A DNA stretch of 64,000 bases. Origin: Brevibacterium picturae (lineage in GTDB: Bacteria > Actinomycetota > Actinomycetes > Actinomycetales > Brevibacteriaceae). The DNA is taken from contig NZ_LT629739.1 in NCBI RefSeq assembly GCF_900105045.1, forward strand, positions 496,001-560,000. Reading direction: 5' to 3'. Positions 32,371-40,680 of the stretch are shown here, in pieces. Both the position numbers and the translations under genes were made by a program. The notes under the pieces are model-generated. The model was not told the origin of the DNA. It saw nothing but the letters and a program-made list of their open reading frames with translations, and made no database searches. Every line of letters starts with the position of its first letter. Positions within the stretch are counted from its first letter, which is position 1.

Positions 32371-33273
32371 TCAGTCGTCGACGGCGTCGCGTCCACGCCG
32401 GACGATGATCGGATCAGGTTCGTAGACGACGGAGGTGTCTTTGTCCTCGTAGTCGAACTGGTTGAGGAAGTAGCGCATGGCGTTGAGCCGTGCGCGCTTC
32501 TTGTCATTGCTCTTGATCGTGATCCACGGAGCGTGATCGGTGTCCGTGCGTCGAAACATCTCTTCCTTCGCCGCGGTGTAGTCGTCCCAACGATCCAGGG
32601 ATTCGAGGTCCATGGGAGAGAGCTTCCACTGTCGCACCGGGTCGATCTGCCGGATCGCGAAGCGAGTCCGCTGTTCGCGCTGGGTCACGGAGAACCAGAA
32701 CTTGGTGACGTGGATATCGGAGTCGATGAGCATCTTCTCGAACACCGGAGCCTGTTCCATGAACGTCTCGTACTCGTAGTCGGTGCAGAAGTCCATGACG
32801 CGTTCGACGTTGGCCCTGTTGTACCAGGAGCGGTCGAACATGACGAACTCGCCGCTGGTGGGCAGGTGGCTGATGTAGCGCTGGAAATACCACTGCCCTG
32901 CTTCCTTGTCCGAGGGTTTGTTCAGGGCCACGACCCGTGCCGCTCGCGGGTTGAGGTGTTCGGTGAAGCGTTTGATCGTCCCGCCCTTGCCGGCAGCGTC
33001 ACGGCCTTCGAAGACGATGACGTGTCTGGCGTTGGTGTCCTGCCCCCAGTATTGGAATTTCAGCAGCTCCACCTGCAGCTGGTACTTCTCGAGTTCGTAT
33101 TGTTCCCGGTCCATGAGTTCCGGGTACGGGTATCCCTCACGCCAGGTCTCGACCGCACGCCCCAGCGGGTCGATGAGGTGCGGATCGGTGGTGTGGGAGT
33201 TCTCGACCGCGTAGCCTTCGAGTCGAAGTTTGTCGATGTATTCGCGCAGATTCTCATTGAGCAGGCTATTCAC
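32371..33273 (-). CDS. ppk2: Polyphosphate kinase 2
   Basis: Soluble kinase of 300 aa that transfers phosphate between polyphosphate and nucleotides (GDP/ADP to GTP/ATP). The Walker A motif GRDAAGKGG is near residues 90-98, the lid Arg region follows, and the Walker B-like FDRSWYNRA is near 150. The single-domain form with a 70-residue N-terminal extension fits class I PPK2. The GTG at 33273 has GGAG 5 nt upstream. The ppx gene for polyphosphate breakdown lies at 39.7-40.7 kb, not in the same operon. Confidence 0.93.
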   Translation of the reverse strand: MNSLLNENLREYIDKLRLEGYAVENSHTTDPHLIDPLGRAVETWREGYPYPELMDREQYELEKYQLQVELLKFQYWGQDTNARHVIVFEGRDAAGKGGTIKRFTEHLNPRAARVVALNKPSDKEAGQWYFQRYISHLPTSGEFVMFDRSWYNRANVERVMDFCTDYEYETFMEQAPVFEKMLIDSDIHVTKFWFSVTQREQRTRFAIRQIDPVRQWKLSPMDLESLDRWDDYTAAKEEMFRRTDTDHAPWITIKSNDKKRARLNAMRYFLNQFDYEDKDTSVVYEPDPIIVRRGRDAVDD

Positions 33274-33376
33274 GGGCGCTCCTTAGCATCGACGGCATCG
33301 GTCTTCTTCAGCGGCTTGGCCCATCACGTCGCGGTCGTCACCAATCCTCGGGCAGGGTACCGAGCAGAGGTGAACA

Positions 33377-34633
33377 TCAGGTTATCCGATCTATGTCCCG
33401 TTTCGGAATGATTCCCAGACTGAGCAGAGGGGCGATCGCGACGAGGGCAAAGGACAAGGGGTAGCCGAACACGGTGACCAGGGCGCCGAATCCCGGCCCG
33501 AGGATCGCGGACATGACGAACTGTCCCGTGTTCTGCATGCCCATGGCTTTGCCCGACCATTGGGGTCCTGCGGCCTCGGCGACCGAGGCGAAGGCCAGAC
33601 CGTTGTCGGCCACCGAGACCGTTGCCGCCAGGATGAACACCACGCTCGCCACGATCGGCATCGGGGTCAGTGAGATCAGCGCGATCGCCGCGACGAGGAC
33701 CATCGCCGCAATCGCCACGACCCGCATCAGCCCGACCCTGGAGCCGAGACGATCGGAGAGGCCCCCGACGATCATGCGTCCCAGCGCCCCCACGATCTGG
33801 GAGGCGGCGACGATGCCGCCGGCGATGCCCGCGCTGATGTGCTGGTTCGCGATGAGCCAGATGAGGCCGTAGGTGGAGAAGGCGAACTGTGGGATCACCA
33901 GCAGCGCGGAGACTGCGTGGATCCGCCACAGGAACGAGTCCATCCGGTAGGGGTTGCTCGTCGAAGGCGGCGTTTCGACCTCTCCCCCCGCCGAGGTGGG
34001 GCCTGGCCGGGAATCGTCCGTGGACGTGCCTACGGGGCTGGGAGCCGCCTCGGCGCGGGGAGGGTCCCGGACGAGGCCGAGGCAGATGACGGCCATGACA
34101 CCGGTGACGATGACGACGAACCACAGGTATCCGACAAAGCCGTCGGACGCGGCGATCGGTGGGACGGCCAGGGCCGCCACGCTCGTGCCCAGTGGCTGCG
34201 ACATCTGTCTGATCCCCATGGCCAGACCACGGCGGTGGCGGGGAAACCAGCCCATGACCACGCGCCCGCTGGCCGAGTTCACGGATGCGGCGGCAGCGCC
34301 GGAGGCCGCGATGATGATGACCATCCACACTGGTGAACCGACCACCGCCACCGCCACACCTGAGGCCAGGGCCGTCAGACCGATGCCCAGCGTCATAGCC
34401 AATCGTTCACCGAACCTGTCGGCAAAGGCACCCCAAGCGATGAGGGTGAGGATGAGACCGAAACTCGGGGCCGCGGCCACGGTGCCGGCCTGAGTCAGCG
34501 TATAGCCGAGATCAGTGTGCATATACGGAATGAGAAAAGCCGGCCCGGTGATGGCGACAGTGGCCGCCATCTGGGACAGCACCCCGACGACGAGGATCAC
34601 CCAGGCCTGTCTGCTGGGCGGATTCTCGGTCAT
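33377..34633 (-). CDS. MFS permease
   Basis: Major-facilitator transporter of 418 aa with 12 helices in two halves. The loop between helices 2 and 3 reads GAFADRFGERLAM, the usual MFS G-x-x-x-D-R pattern, and its counterpart in the second half is GGLSDRLGSRVGLM. The central cytoplasmic loop (about residues 190-230) is Pro/Ser/Gly-rich. The ATG at 34633 is preceded by TAGTCT at 7 nt. The substrate is unknown; sequence style is that of the nitrate/cyanate or oxalate/formate-type MFS groups, but I cannot place it firmly. Confidence 0.83.
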   Translation of the reverse strand: MTENPPSRQAWVILVVGVLSQMAATVAITGPAFLIPYMHTDLGYTLTQAGTVAAAPSFGLILTLIAWGAFADRFGERLAMTLGIGLTALASGVAVAVVGSPVWMVIIIAASGAAAASVNSASGRVVMGWFPRHRRGLAMGIRQMSQPLGTSVAALAVPPIAASDGFVGYLWFVVIVTGVMAVICLGLVRDPPRAEAAPSPVGTSTDDSRPGPTSAGGEVETPPSTSNPYRMDSFLWRIHAVSALLVIPQFAFSTYGLIWLIANQHISAGIAGGIVAASQIVGALGRMIVGGLSDRLGSRVGLMRVVAIAAMVLVAAIALISLTPMPIVASVVFILAATVSVADNGLAFASVAEAAGPQWSGKAMGMQNTGQFVMSAILGPGFGALVTVFGYPLSFALVAIAPLLSLGIIPKRDIDRIT

Positions 34634-34640
34634 GAGTTTG

Positions 34641-34646
34641 AGACTA
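34641..34646 (-). promoter_or_regulatory. -10 hexamer TAGTCT of the MFS gene
   Basis: TAGTCT ends 7 nt before the ATG on the minus strand, the same arrangement as in several other genes here. Confidence 0.4.
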
Positions 34647-34796
34647 GTCGTCTCACGACTGGTGCGTCGGTGTGTCTCAGATCGCGGTGTCGGCCTGGTC
34701 GTCGTGTCTCTGATCGCGGCAGTCCCAGGTACGCTATATGGTACGTGCTGGCGCTGTGTTTCCAGTGCCGATGCGGCGCAGGCAGCGTCCGCATGG

Positions 34797-34873
34797 CCCC
34801 CTATAGCCCAATCGGCAGAGGCAGTCGACTTAAAATCGATCAAGTGTGGGTTCGAGTCCCACTGGGGGGACCA
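34797..34873 (+). tRNA. tRNA with UAA anticodon (nominal tRNA-Leu), short variable loop, CCA encoded
   Basis: A complete cloverleaf can be drawn: acceptor CCCCCTA/TGGGGGG, D stem GCC/GGC, anticodon stem GTCGA/TCGAT with loop CTTAAAA (anticodon TAA at 34831-34833), variable loop CAAGT of 5 nt, T arm GTGGG-TTCGAGT-CCCAC, discriminator A and encoded CCA. By the genetic code the anticodon reads UUA (Leu). Bacterial tRNA-Leu normally has a long variable arm, which is absent, so the amino acid it carries is uncertain. The acceptor starts with a C1:G72 pair. Confidence 0.85.
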
Positions 34874-35212
34874 TAGAAACAGCCTCTCACCTGCATTGAT
34901 GCAAGGTCAGAGGCTAACTCATATCTGACTGGGAATCGAGTACCTCATGTTTACCTATCTTCTTCACTTCGGTTTTGGCCGAATTGGCTCACAGTTGCCG
35001 CTCTGGGCCACCGCCGAGCCTTGATTCCAATCAAGCACAGTGAAACTGTGGTAGTGCCAGCGACAAGAACGCCAGGGATGCTCCTCCCAGACGGGATAGC
35101 TGGCATTCATCTTTCCGTTTGCCCGAAAGGGTAGAACTCAGTCCCGAGCATGCAGGCGTCGTGAGTAAGCTGGAGGTTCGCATCCGGCCGTTCACCCGGG
35201 CAAGATGGTGAT
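34874..35212. other. 339-bp gap without a recognisable gene
   Basis: Two small adjacent hairpins occur at 35020-35035 (CTTGAT/ATCAAG, 4-nt loop) and 35036-35050 (CACAGT/ACTGTG, 3-nt loop). No repeat of the tRNA 3' end and no integrase were found, so there is no sign of an att site. Confidence 0.4.
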
Positions 35213-35671
35213 ATGACGAATGTGCTGCTCACCCCGCAGGGTCCGCCTCTGTCCGTCGGCGATATGGGAGATCTCAGCGTCGCTGCCACACCGGGACCTG
35301 CCGTTCTCTTCGCGTCTCCAGCCACCTCGGGCGACGTCAGCCCAGGCTCAGCTCCTGAGACACCCGAGGCAGAAAGCACCGTGGCCACTGCATCCAACCG
35401 CCCGCTCGCTTACCGTGAAGCGGACGCCGATTGGCATGAGCTCGGATACGAAGCTGCCGATCACTGGGAGGGCCTCTCCCCCGAGCTGCGCGATCGACTC
35501 ATCGCCGATCGGACGGCGAAGCTCAGCCGTGAGGAGTACTCCGTCACCACCAGCGGCGCGAGCGCGTCGATGATTACGAGCAATTGGACGTACTCAGGTT
35601 CTCCTCGCATGTATCGCATCGCAGGTGAGCTGCGTGAACTCGCCGAGGTGCTCGCGGAGATCGGCGACTGA
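35213..35671 (+). CDS. Hypothetical protein
   Basis: Unrecognised protein of 152 aa. The first 65 residues are Pro/Ser/Ala-rich and probably disordered. The C-terminal part is likely helical and polar, with DADWHELGYEAADHWEGLSPELRDRLIADR, then a Ser/Thr-rich stretch and a final helix RIAGELRELAEVLAEIG. No signal peptide or membrane helix. CAAGAT 6 nt before the ATG might be a weak -10. It sits alone between the tRNA and the convergent HxlR gene, so it could be an accessory gene. Confidence 0.6.
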   Translation: MTNVLLTPQGPPLSVGDMGDLSVAATPGPAVLFASPATSGDVSPGSAPETPEAESTVATASNRPLAYREADADWHELGYEAADHWEGLSPELRDRLIADRTAKLSREEYSVTTSGASASMITSNWTYSGSPRMYRIAGELRELAEVLAEIGD

Positions 35672-35740
35672 TTTCTGCTCTCCTGACCAGCATCGACCGA
35701 CGGCCAGCATCGTGACCCTGTCAGGCCCACCTCAGAGTGC

Positions 35741-36118
35741 TTAGAGACTGCTGTTCAACTGACGATCTCTGCTCTCCGAGATGGTGGCCACGTTGAGTTC
35801 AGCCCACCTGCGCAGAGTTGCCACGGGCACCTGAAGGGACCGGCCCAGGTCGGTCAGCGCGTATTCCACACGTGGAGGAGCCTCGGCGAAGACCTCTCTG
35901 GTCACGAGTCCATCGGCCACCAACGACCGAAGTGTCGAGGTGAGGACCTTCGGTGTGATTCCACCGATCGCCAAACGGATTTCACTGAAGCGCTTCGGGC
36001 CCTCGTCGAGTGTCTCGATGATGAGGACCGTCCATTTGTCACCGACTCGGTCGAGGACGATCCGGGTCGGACATTCGGGATCGAAGGCATCGCCCTCCCA
36101 AGAACTGCTCGTGCTCAT
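35741..36118 (-). CDS. HxlR-family transcriptional regulator
   Basis: Winged-helix regulator of 125 aa. The N-terminus has the family Cys (DPECPTRIVLDRVGDKWTVLII), then RFSEIRLAIGGITPKVLTSTLRSL for the recognition region and EYALTDLGRSL for the wing. Cys at about residue 14 is at the place of the redox or aldehyde-sensing Cys in HxlR/HypR-type proteins. It is transcribed divergently from an NmrA-like gene, the usual arrangement for a regulator and its target, with repeats between them. Confidence 0.9.
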   Translation of the reverse strand: MSTSSSWEGDAFDPECPTRIVLDRVGDKWTVLIIETLDEGPKRFSEIRLAIGGITPKVLTSTLRSLVADGLVTREVFAEAPPRVEYALTDLGRSLQVPVATLRRWAELNVATISESRDRQLNSSL

Positions 36119-36124
36119 AGCTCA

Positions 36125-36152
36125 ATAGTATCTTTGAAGTACTCGATATCCA
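36125..36152 (-). promoter_or_regulatory. HxlR gene promoter, leaderless type
   Basis: TACTAT (36125-36130) lies 6 nt before the ATG, and TTGGAT (36147-36152) lies 16 nt further upstream. The first operator-like repeat overlaps the -10. Confidence 0.5.
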
Positions 36153-36174
36153 ACGGGTACCTTTGTGGCAGTAT
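36128..36174. promoter_or_regulatory. Pair of GTA(T/C)CTTTG repeats, candidate HxlR operator
   Basis: GTATCTTTGAAGTACT (36128-36143) and GTACCTTTGTGGCAGTAT (36157-36174) share GTAYCTTTG followed by a spaced GTA, 29 nt apart, in the divergent intergenic region. Sites with GTAC half-sites are known for HxlR-type regulators. Confidence 0.5.
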
Positions 36175-36197
36175 CTGCTTCAACGAAAGGACACACC

Positions 36198-36803
36198 ATG
36201 AAGATCGCACTGTTCGGCGCATCCGGAATGATCGGATCCCGCGTCACCAAGGAAGCCGCCGAGCGCGGCCTCGAGGTCACTGCCATCACTCGAACCGGCG
36301 TTGAGGTGCCGGGAGCCGCAGCGAACCTTAAGGGCGACATGGGAGACGCTGAGTTCGATCGACAGGCCGTCGACGACCACGACATCATCGTCTCGACAAC
36401 CGGCCCCAGCCGCACCGGAGGATCCCACGACGACTGGCTGAAGGCCCTGGAGACACTGGCTCAGGCCAGTGGCGACAAGCGTGTCTTCGTCGTCGGCGGT
36501 GCCGGATCGCTCCTCGTCGGAAACGCCATGCTCAAAGACACCGAAGGATTCCCCGAAGCCTATAAGGCTGAGTCAGAGACCGGCACGAGGGCACTCGAGC
36601 TGATGCGCGCGGGCAGGTACTCACCGTGGACGCTGATCTCCCCTGCCCCGGAGATCGGTCCCGGTGAACGCACGGGAACCTATAAGACCGAATTTGAGAC
36701 GCCTGCCGGCGATTCGATCTCGGCCGAAGACTTTGCTGTGGCCATGGTCGATGAGATCGTCGACGCGAAGCACATTGACGCTCGCTTCACCGTCGCGAAC
36801 TGA
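36198..36803 (+). CDS. NAD(P)H-binding SDR-type protein (NmrA/YwnB-like)
   Basis: Rossmann-fold protein of 201 aa. The nucleotide-binding glycine motif is MKIALFGASGMIGSRV at the N-terminus and the second half holds GDKRVFVVGGAGSLLV. It lacks a clear SDR catalytic Tyr-x-x-x-Lys, and members of this atypical SDR group act as redox sensors or quinone/flavin reductases. AAAGGA stands 8 nt before the ATG. It is divergent from the HxlR gene, so it is probably induced by reactive electrophiles or oxidants through that regulator (inference). Confidence 0.85.
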   Translation: MKIALFGASGMIGSRVTKEAAERGLEVTAITRTGVEVPGAAANLKGDMGDAEFDRQAVDDHDIIVSTTGPSRTGGSHDDWLKALETLAQASGDKRVFVVGGAGSLLVGNAMLKDTEGFPEAYKAESETGTRALELMRAGRYSPWTLISPAPEIGPGERTGTYKTEFETPAGDSISAEDFAVAMVDEIVDAKHIDARFTVAN

Positions 36804-36878
36804 GGTTCTCGGGGCCGAGCACTCATCGGTTCGGGGCCGATCCCCCAGACTCTGCGTGTCCGTCCATCGGTGAATGAC

Positions 36879-36919
36879 AAGAACGCCGGGAGTGCAGCAG
36901 ATGCATTCCCGGCGTTCTT
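36879..36919. terminator. Bidirectional terminator between the NmrA-like gene and ndh
   Basis: An 18-bp stem with one G-U pair (AAGAACGCCGGGAGTGCA / TGCATTCCCGGCGTTCTT) and a 5-nt loop lies between convergent genes. Confidence 0.85.
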
Positions 36920-36977
36920 CAGACCTCATCAGGCTTCACGTCACGATGAGACCCCAACGCGAACCTGCACTCAGGCA

Positions 36978-38351
36978 TCAGGCCTTGGCGGTTTCCTTCT
37001 TAGGAGCCGGCTTTGAGTTGGCTGCCTCGACGAAGTTCTTACGAGGAACGTCGAGATCGGCCAGCGGCATGGCGTCGCGGCCGACGATGGCGTTGAGGAT
37101 CCAGTTGCCGAAGACCTTGACCTTGCGGTCCACTGTCGGGATCGCGTAGCCGTGGTAGGCGCGGTGCATCAGCCAAGCGAGGACGCCGCGGGCTTCGAAG
37201 TCGCCCATCTGCGAAACGCCCTTGTACAGGCCGAGACCTGCAACGGTGCCGATGGTCTTGTGGAAGTACTGCTTGAACTCTGTCTCTCCGCGCAGTCCGG
37301 CGAGAACGTTGGCAGCAAGCACTGGTGCCTGGCGCACGGCGTGCTGAGCGTTGGGCACGCAGTAGCCGCCCACACCGCCACCGGAGAGATCGGGCACGGC
37401 GGCGTTGTCGCCGGCGGCCCATGCGCCTTCGACAACACCGTTGTCACCCTCGACGCGCAGATCGGCGCGCACAGTCACACGGCCGCGCTCATCGAGAGGC
37501 AGGTCCGAGTCGACGAGGATCGGGTTGGCCTTGACGCCAGCCGACCACACGATGGTGTCGGCGTCGAACTCTTCGCCGCTGGAGAGCTTGACGTGCTTGT
37601 CGGTGCAGTCCTGGAGGAAGGTCTCGAGGTAGACATCGATGCCGCGTTCGCGCATGTGCTCGACGACCCAGCGAGCCTGAGCCTCGCCGACCTCGGGCAT
37701 GACACGCTCAAGGGCTTCGACGAGGACGAAGCGGACATCTGCTTCGGTCAGCGTCTCGTACTGAGCCACAGCGGAGCGGACCACGTCTTCGAGCTCGGCG
37801 AGGAGCTCGATGCCTGCGAATCCGCCGCCGACGAAGACGAAGGTCAGCGCTTTGCGACGCTCATCATCGTCTTCCATCAGCGAGGCGTCGGCCAAGCGGC
37901 TGAGGAGATGGTCGCGCAGTGCGACGGCCTCCTCGATGCGCTTGAGCGCGATGGCGTTCTCCTTGAGGCCGGGGATCGGCAGGGCACGCGCCACCGAACC
38001 GGCGGCCATGATGATGTGGTCGTAGTCGAGCTCGAACGCTTCGTCGTTCTCGGGCTCGACGGTGACGAACTTGTCGCCGTGGTTGATTGAGGTGACCTTC
38101 GCGGTGATGACCTCAGCACCGGAGAGGTTGCGACGCAGCGGCACGACAGCGTGGCGCGGCTCGATGGACCCGGCTGCGACCTCTGGCAGGAACGGCAGGT
38201 AGGTCATGTACGGGTTGGGATCGACCACGGTCACTGTGGCTTCGCCACGACCGAGGTTCTTCAACAGATTCTGAGCGGTAACGAGACCAAGGTAGCCGCC
38301 ACCAACGACGAGGATTCGAGGACGCAATTTTGAGTTTCTGATGAGTGCCAT
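36978..38351 (-). CDS. ndh: Type II NADH dehydrogenase
   Basis: Single-subunit, non-proton-pumping NADH:quinone oxidoreductase of 457 aa at the inner face of the membrane. The FAD-binding motif VVGGGYLGL is near residue 15-25, the NAD-binding motif FVGGGFAGIE near 175, and the C-terminal part has WAAGDNAAVPD and CVPNAQHAVRQA, typical of Ndh, followed by a membrane-associating region (FGNWILNAIVG) and a Lys-rich tail. Directly upstream is a Rex-like operator that overlaps the promoter, so NADH/NAD+ control is likely. The transcript is probably leaderless. Confidence 0.92.
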   Translation of the reverse strand: MALIRNSKLRPRILVVGGGYLGLVTAQNLLKNLGRGEATVTVVDPNPYMTYLPFLPEVAAGSIEPRHAVVPLRRNLSGAEVITAKVTSINHGDKFVTVEPENDEAFELDYDHIIMAAGSVARALPIPGLKENAIALKRIEEAVALRDHLLSRLADASLMEDDDERRKALTFVFVGGGFAGIELLAELEDVVRSAVAQYETLTEADVRFVLVEALERVMPEVGEAQARWVVEHMRERGIDVYLETFLQDCTDKHVKLSSGEEFDADTIVWSAGVKANPILVDSDLPLDERGRVTVRADLRVEGDNGVVEGAWAAGDNAAVPDLSGGGVGGYCVPNAQHAVRQAPVLAANVLAGLRGETEFKQYFHKTIGTVAGLGLYKGVSQMGDFEARGVLAWLMHRAYHGYAIPTVDRKVKVFGNWILNAIVGRDAMPLADLDVPRKNFVEAANSKPAPKKETAKA

Positions 38352-38357
38352 ATTCCC

Positions 38358-38363
38358 ATCTTA
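38358..38363 (-). promoter_or_regulatory. -10 hexamer TAAGAT of ndh, leaderless
   Basis: TAAGAT ends 6 nt before the ndh ATG, so the predicted transcript starts at the A of the ATG. Confidence 0.55.
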
Positions 38364-38368
38364 GGCCC

Positions 38369-38386
38369 TTGTGAAAACTTTCACGA
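38369..38386. promoter_or_regulatory. Rex-type redox operator overlapping the ndh promoter
   Basis: TTGTGAAAACTTTCACGA matches the Rex consensus TTGTGAA-N4-TTCACAA with one mismatch. It sits 5 nt upstream of the -10, over the -35 region, where binding would block RNA polymerase. Confidence 0.65.
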
Positions 38387-38431
38387 ATTGCATCTCGACG
38401 CTCGAGATCAGAGGTTTGGCACCCGGTTCGA

Positions 38432-39727
38432 TCACCGTCGACGGCGGATGAAAACCACTGCTGAGAGCGCGAAGAGGATCACCGCGATGAGGCCTCCGGC
38501 ACCCAGAACCGAGAAGCCCAACATGGGTGTCGACTGCGATGAGACGACGTCCTTGGGCGCGACCGCTTTCGGGTTGTTGTCCTCGGCTGGGGCCGCGCTC
38601 TCGGTCTCGGACGGATCGGATTTCGCGCGCCTGTGCATCGTCACCCAATCGGCGAGAGCATCGGCCGCGCTGGGCACCGTCTTCGGGACATCGGACTTCA
38701 TTGCGGCTTTCGGATCGAGCCGGCCCCAGCCGACGATCGGATCCGGCTTGCCCTTCTTGCTCTGCCCCTTGTGTCCGGGGACGGGCTTGGCCGTCGAGGT
38801 CAGTTTGGCGGTGACCTCGTCGGCGCTGAGGTCTGGATTCTCGGCCCGGATCAGCGCAGCGACGCCGGAGACGATGGGTGAGGCGAATGAACAGCCTTGT
38901 CCTTCCGCATAGCCGCCGGAGTAGTACGGAATCGGAATGTCGGACGCGGGCCCCATGAGGTCCACGGCTGTTCCGGGGGCGGTGGATTCCTTGAGCACCT
39001 TGTCGTTCTTGCCCAGCCCGCCGACGCCGATCACTCCGGGGACCGTCGACGGCGACCACGCCTGAGTCGCCCCCTGGGAGGCGTTGCCGACGCAGGCGAC
39101 GATGACGACGTCCTTCTCATAGGCGTAGGCGAAGGATTCGTCCCAGCTGGAGGGCCAGGCGGGATCGTCCCAGCCCAGCGACATGTTGATGACCTTGGCT
39201 CCGGAGTCGACGGCCCATCTGATCGCCTCATCGGCCTGCTCACGGGTGGAGCCGGAATCCTCCGGCCGGTCGGGCCCCAGCCACATCGATGCGGACAGGA
39301 TGTCGACGTCAGGGGCCACTCCGGTCGGGCCGGCCCCCTTGCCTTGGCCCGCGATGACACCGGCGACGGCGGTGCCGTGATGGATCGTGGTCTTGCCGCC
39401 GATCGGGGTCTTCCCATCCTTGTCGAGTCCGCTGAAGTCCTTGGACTTGCTCACAACGTCCTTGAGGTCGTCATGTTCGGCATTGACGCCGGAATCGATG
39501 ACGGCGACCTTGACACCTTTGCCGGTGGTCTTCTTCCACAGATCGTCGATGCCGTAGTCCTCGATGAACCACTGGCCCGGCCCGGGCTCAGGTGCTGCCA
39601 GCGCAGGCTGGGTCGTCCCTATGACCAGACCGAGCACGAGGGAGCCGACGACGGCGAGTTTCGCGGTGCGCTTTCCTGCGCGTGGACGCTTGGCTGCTGT
39701 CGCTGTCCGCGCGGTGGCGGACCTCAC
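38432..39727 (-). CDS. Secreted, membrane-anchored S8 serine protease (subtilase, mycosin-like)
   Basis: Protein of 431 aa. A signal peptide with Lys/Arg-rich N-region ends near residue 45 (ALAA). The catalytic triad is Asp78 (VIDSGV), His117 (HHGTAVAG) and Ser280 (GCSFASP), with Asn in VGNAS as the oxyanion residue. A Glu/Pro-rich linker and a C-terminal helix (about residues 404-427) with RRRR anchor it, as in mycosins of type VII secretion. GCSFA instead of the usual GTSxA is unusual. No ESX genes are in the window. GTG at 39727 overlaps the ppx stop by 4 bp. Confidence 0.88.
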   Translation of the reverse strand: MRSATARTATAAKRPRAGKRTAKLAVVGSLVLGLVIGTTQPALAAPEPGPGQWFIEDYGIDDLWKKTTGKGVKVAVIDSGVNAEHDDLKDVVSKSKDFSGLDKDGKTPIGGKTTIHHGTAVAGVIAGQGKGAGPTGVAPDVDILSASMWLGPDRPEDSGSTREQADEAIRWAVDSGAKVINMSLGWDDPAWPSSWDESFAYAYEKDVVIVACVGNASQGATQAWSPSTVPGVIGVGGLGKNDKVLKESTAPGTAVDLMGPASDIPIPYYSGGYAEGQGCSFASPIVSGVAALIRAENPDLSADEVTAKLTSTAKPVPGHKGQSKKGKPDPIVGWGRLDPKAAMKSDVPKTVPSAADALADWVTMHRRAKSDPSETESAAPAEDNNPKAVAPKDVVSSQSTPMLGFSVLGAGGLIAVILFALSAVVFIRRRR

Positions 39728-40671
39728 GATTGCTGGCGCGCGAGATCGAGCGCGGTGCCGTCGAGGATGTCCGTTTCCGAGACCATGATGTCGAGTTCAG
39801 CCCCCGCGGCCTTGACTGCTGTGTCGATGCGGGCCGCGATCCGGGCGAACAGCAGTCCCCCGGCTGCGATGACGTCGACGCGTCCGGGGTGCATGTAGGG
39901 CAGCGCCGCGCGAGCCTCTCGCCCCATACTCAGCAGCTCGTCGGCCTCATTGTCGATGTCGGCCACACGCAGATGCGTGCCGTGGATGCGCTCGCGCTGA
40001 TAACTGTCGAGGTCGAGGATTCCCGCGGTCAGCGTGGTGACGGTGCCTGCGACTCCGATCATCGTCCGCGGTGCGGACAGATCGACGATCTCTGCAGCCT
40101 TGTCGAGATTGGCATCGATGTCGTCGAGGGCCGCTCGGATCTGCGTCTGGTCTGGGATGTCGACGGACATGTGGCGTTCGGTCAGGCGCACGGACCCGAT
40201 GTCCATGCTGACCGCCGAGGTGACTCCCTCGGTTCCGAGGACCAGTTCGGTTGACCCGCCGCCGAGGTCCATGACCATGAACGGGCCGCTGTCGGCACCG
40301 TGTCCGACGGTGGCGCCGAGGAATGACAGGTGAGCCTCTTCGTCACCGGAGATTACGTCGGGCACGACGCCCAGGATGCCGAAGATTCCGGCGAAGAACT
40401 CGTCCCGGTTCTTCACGTCGCGGCTGGCGGAGGTGGCGACGAATCTCAGCTTCTCCGGCGAATACTCGGCCGCCACCTCGGCGAATTCCCGGGCTGCGGC
40501 GAATGTGCGTTCGAGGGCTTCGGGGGCGAACTCCCCCGTCGCGTCCACTCCCTGGCCGAGTCGCACGATCCGGGTCTCACGACGAAGCTCGGCCATCTGG
40601 CCCTGCTCGTCGACCTCGGCGATGAGCAGGCGCAGGGAATTGGTCCCACAGTCGAAGGCGGCAACTCGCAT
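39724..40671 (-). CDS. ppx: Exopolyphosphatase / guanosine pentaphosphatase family (Ppx/GppA)
   Basis: ASKHA-fold phosphatase of 315 aa, the short two-domain form found in actinobacteria. N-terminal phosphate 1 motif AAFDCGTNSLRLLI, phosphate 2 motif MVMDLGGGSTELV near residue 137-150, and the AGTVTTL motif near 208 are all present. It releases phosphate from polyphosphate or pppGpp. It follows the DUF501 gene by 9 bp and overlaps the protease gene, in the conserved eno-divIC-DUF501-ppx order. Confidence 0.92.
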   Translation of the reverse strand: MRVAAFDCGTNSLRLLIAEVDEQGQMAELRRETRIVRLGQGVDATGEFAPEALERTFAAAREFAEVAAEYSPEKLRFVATSASRDVKNRDEFFAGIFGILGVVPDVISGDEEAHLSFLGATVGHGADSGPFMVMDLGGGSTELVLGTEGVTSAVSMDIGSVRLTERHMSVDIPDQTQIRAALDDIDANLDKAAEIVDLSAPRTMIGVAGTVTTLTAGILDLDSYQRERIHGTHLRVADIDNEADELLSMGREARAALPYMHPGRVDVIAAGGLLFARIAARIDTAVKAAGAELDIMVSETDILDGTALDLARQQS

Positions 40672-40680
40672 GAGTCTCTC

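Noticed and set aside
35072..35110. Fourth copy of the dispersed hairpin repeat
   Set aside because: It shares only a GGGAGGAG box on the minus strand; the GCACCCCTC end and the pairing are missing.
34797..35671. Genomic island integrated at the tRNA gene
   Set aside because: No integrase, no repeat of the tRNA 3' end nearby, and only one small hypothetical gene before conserved genes.
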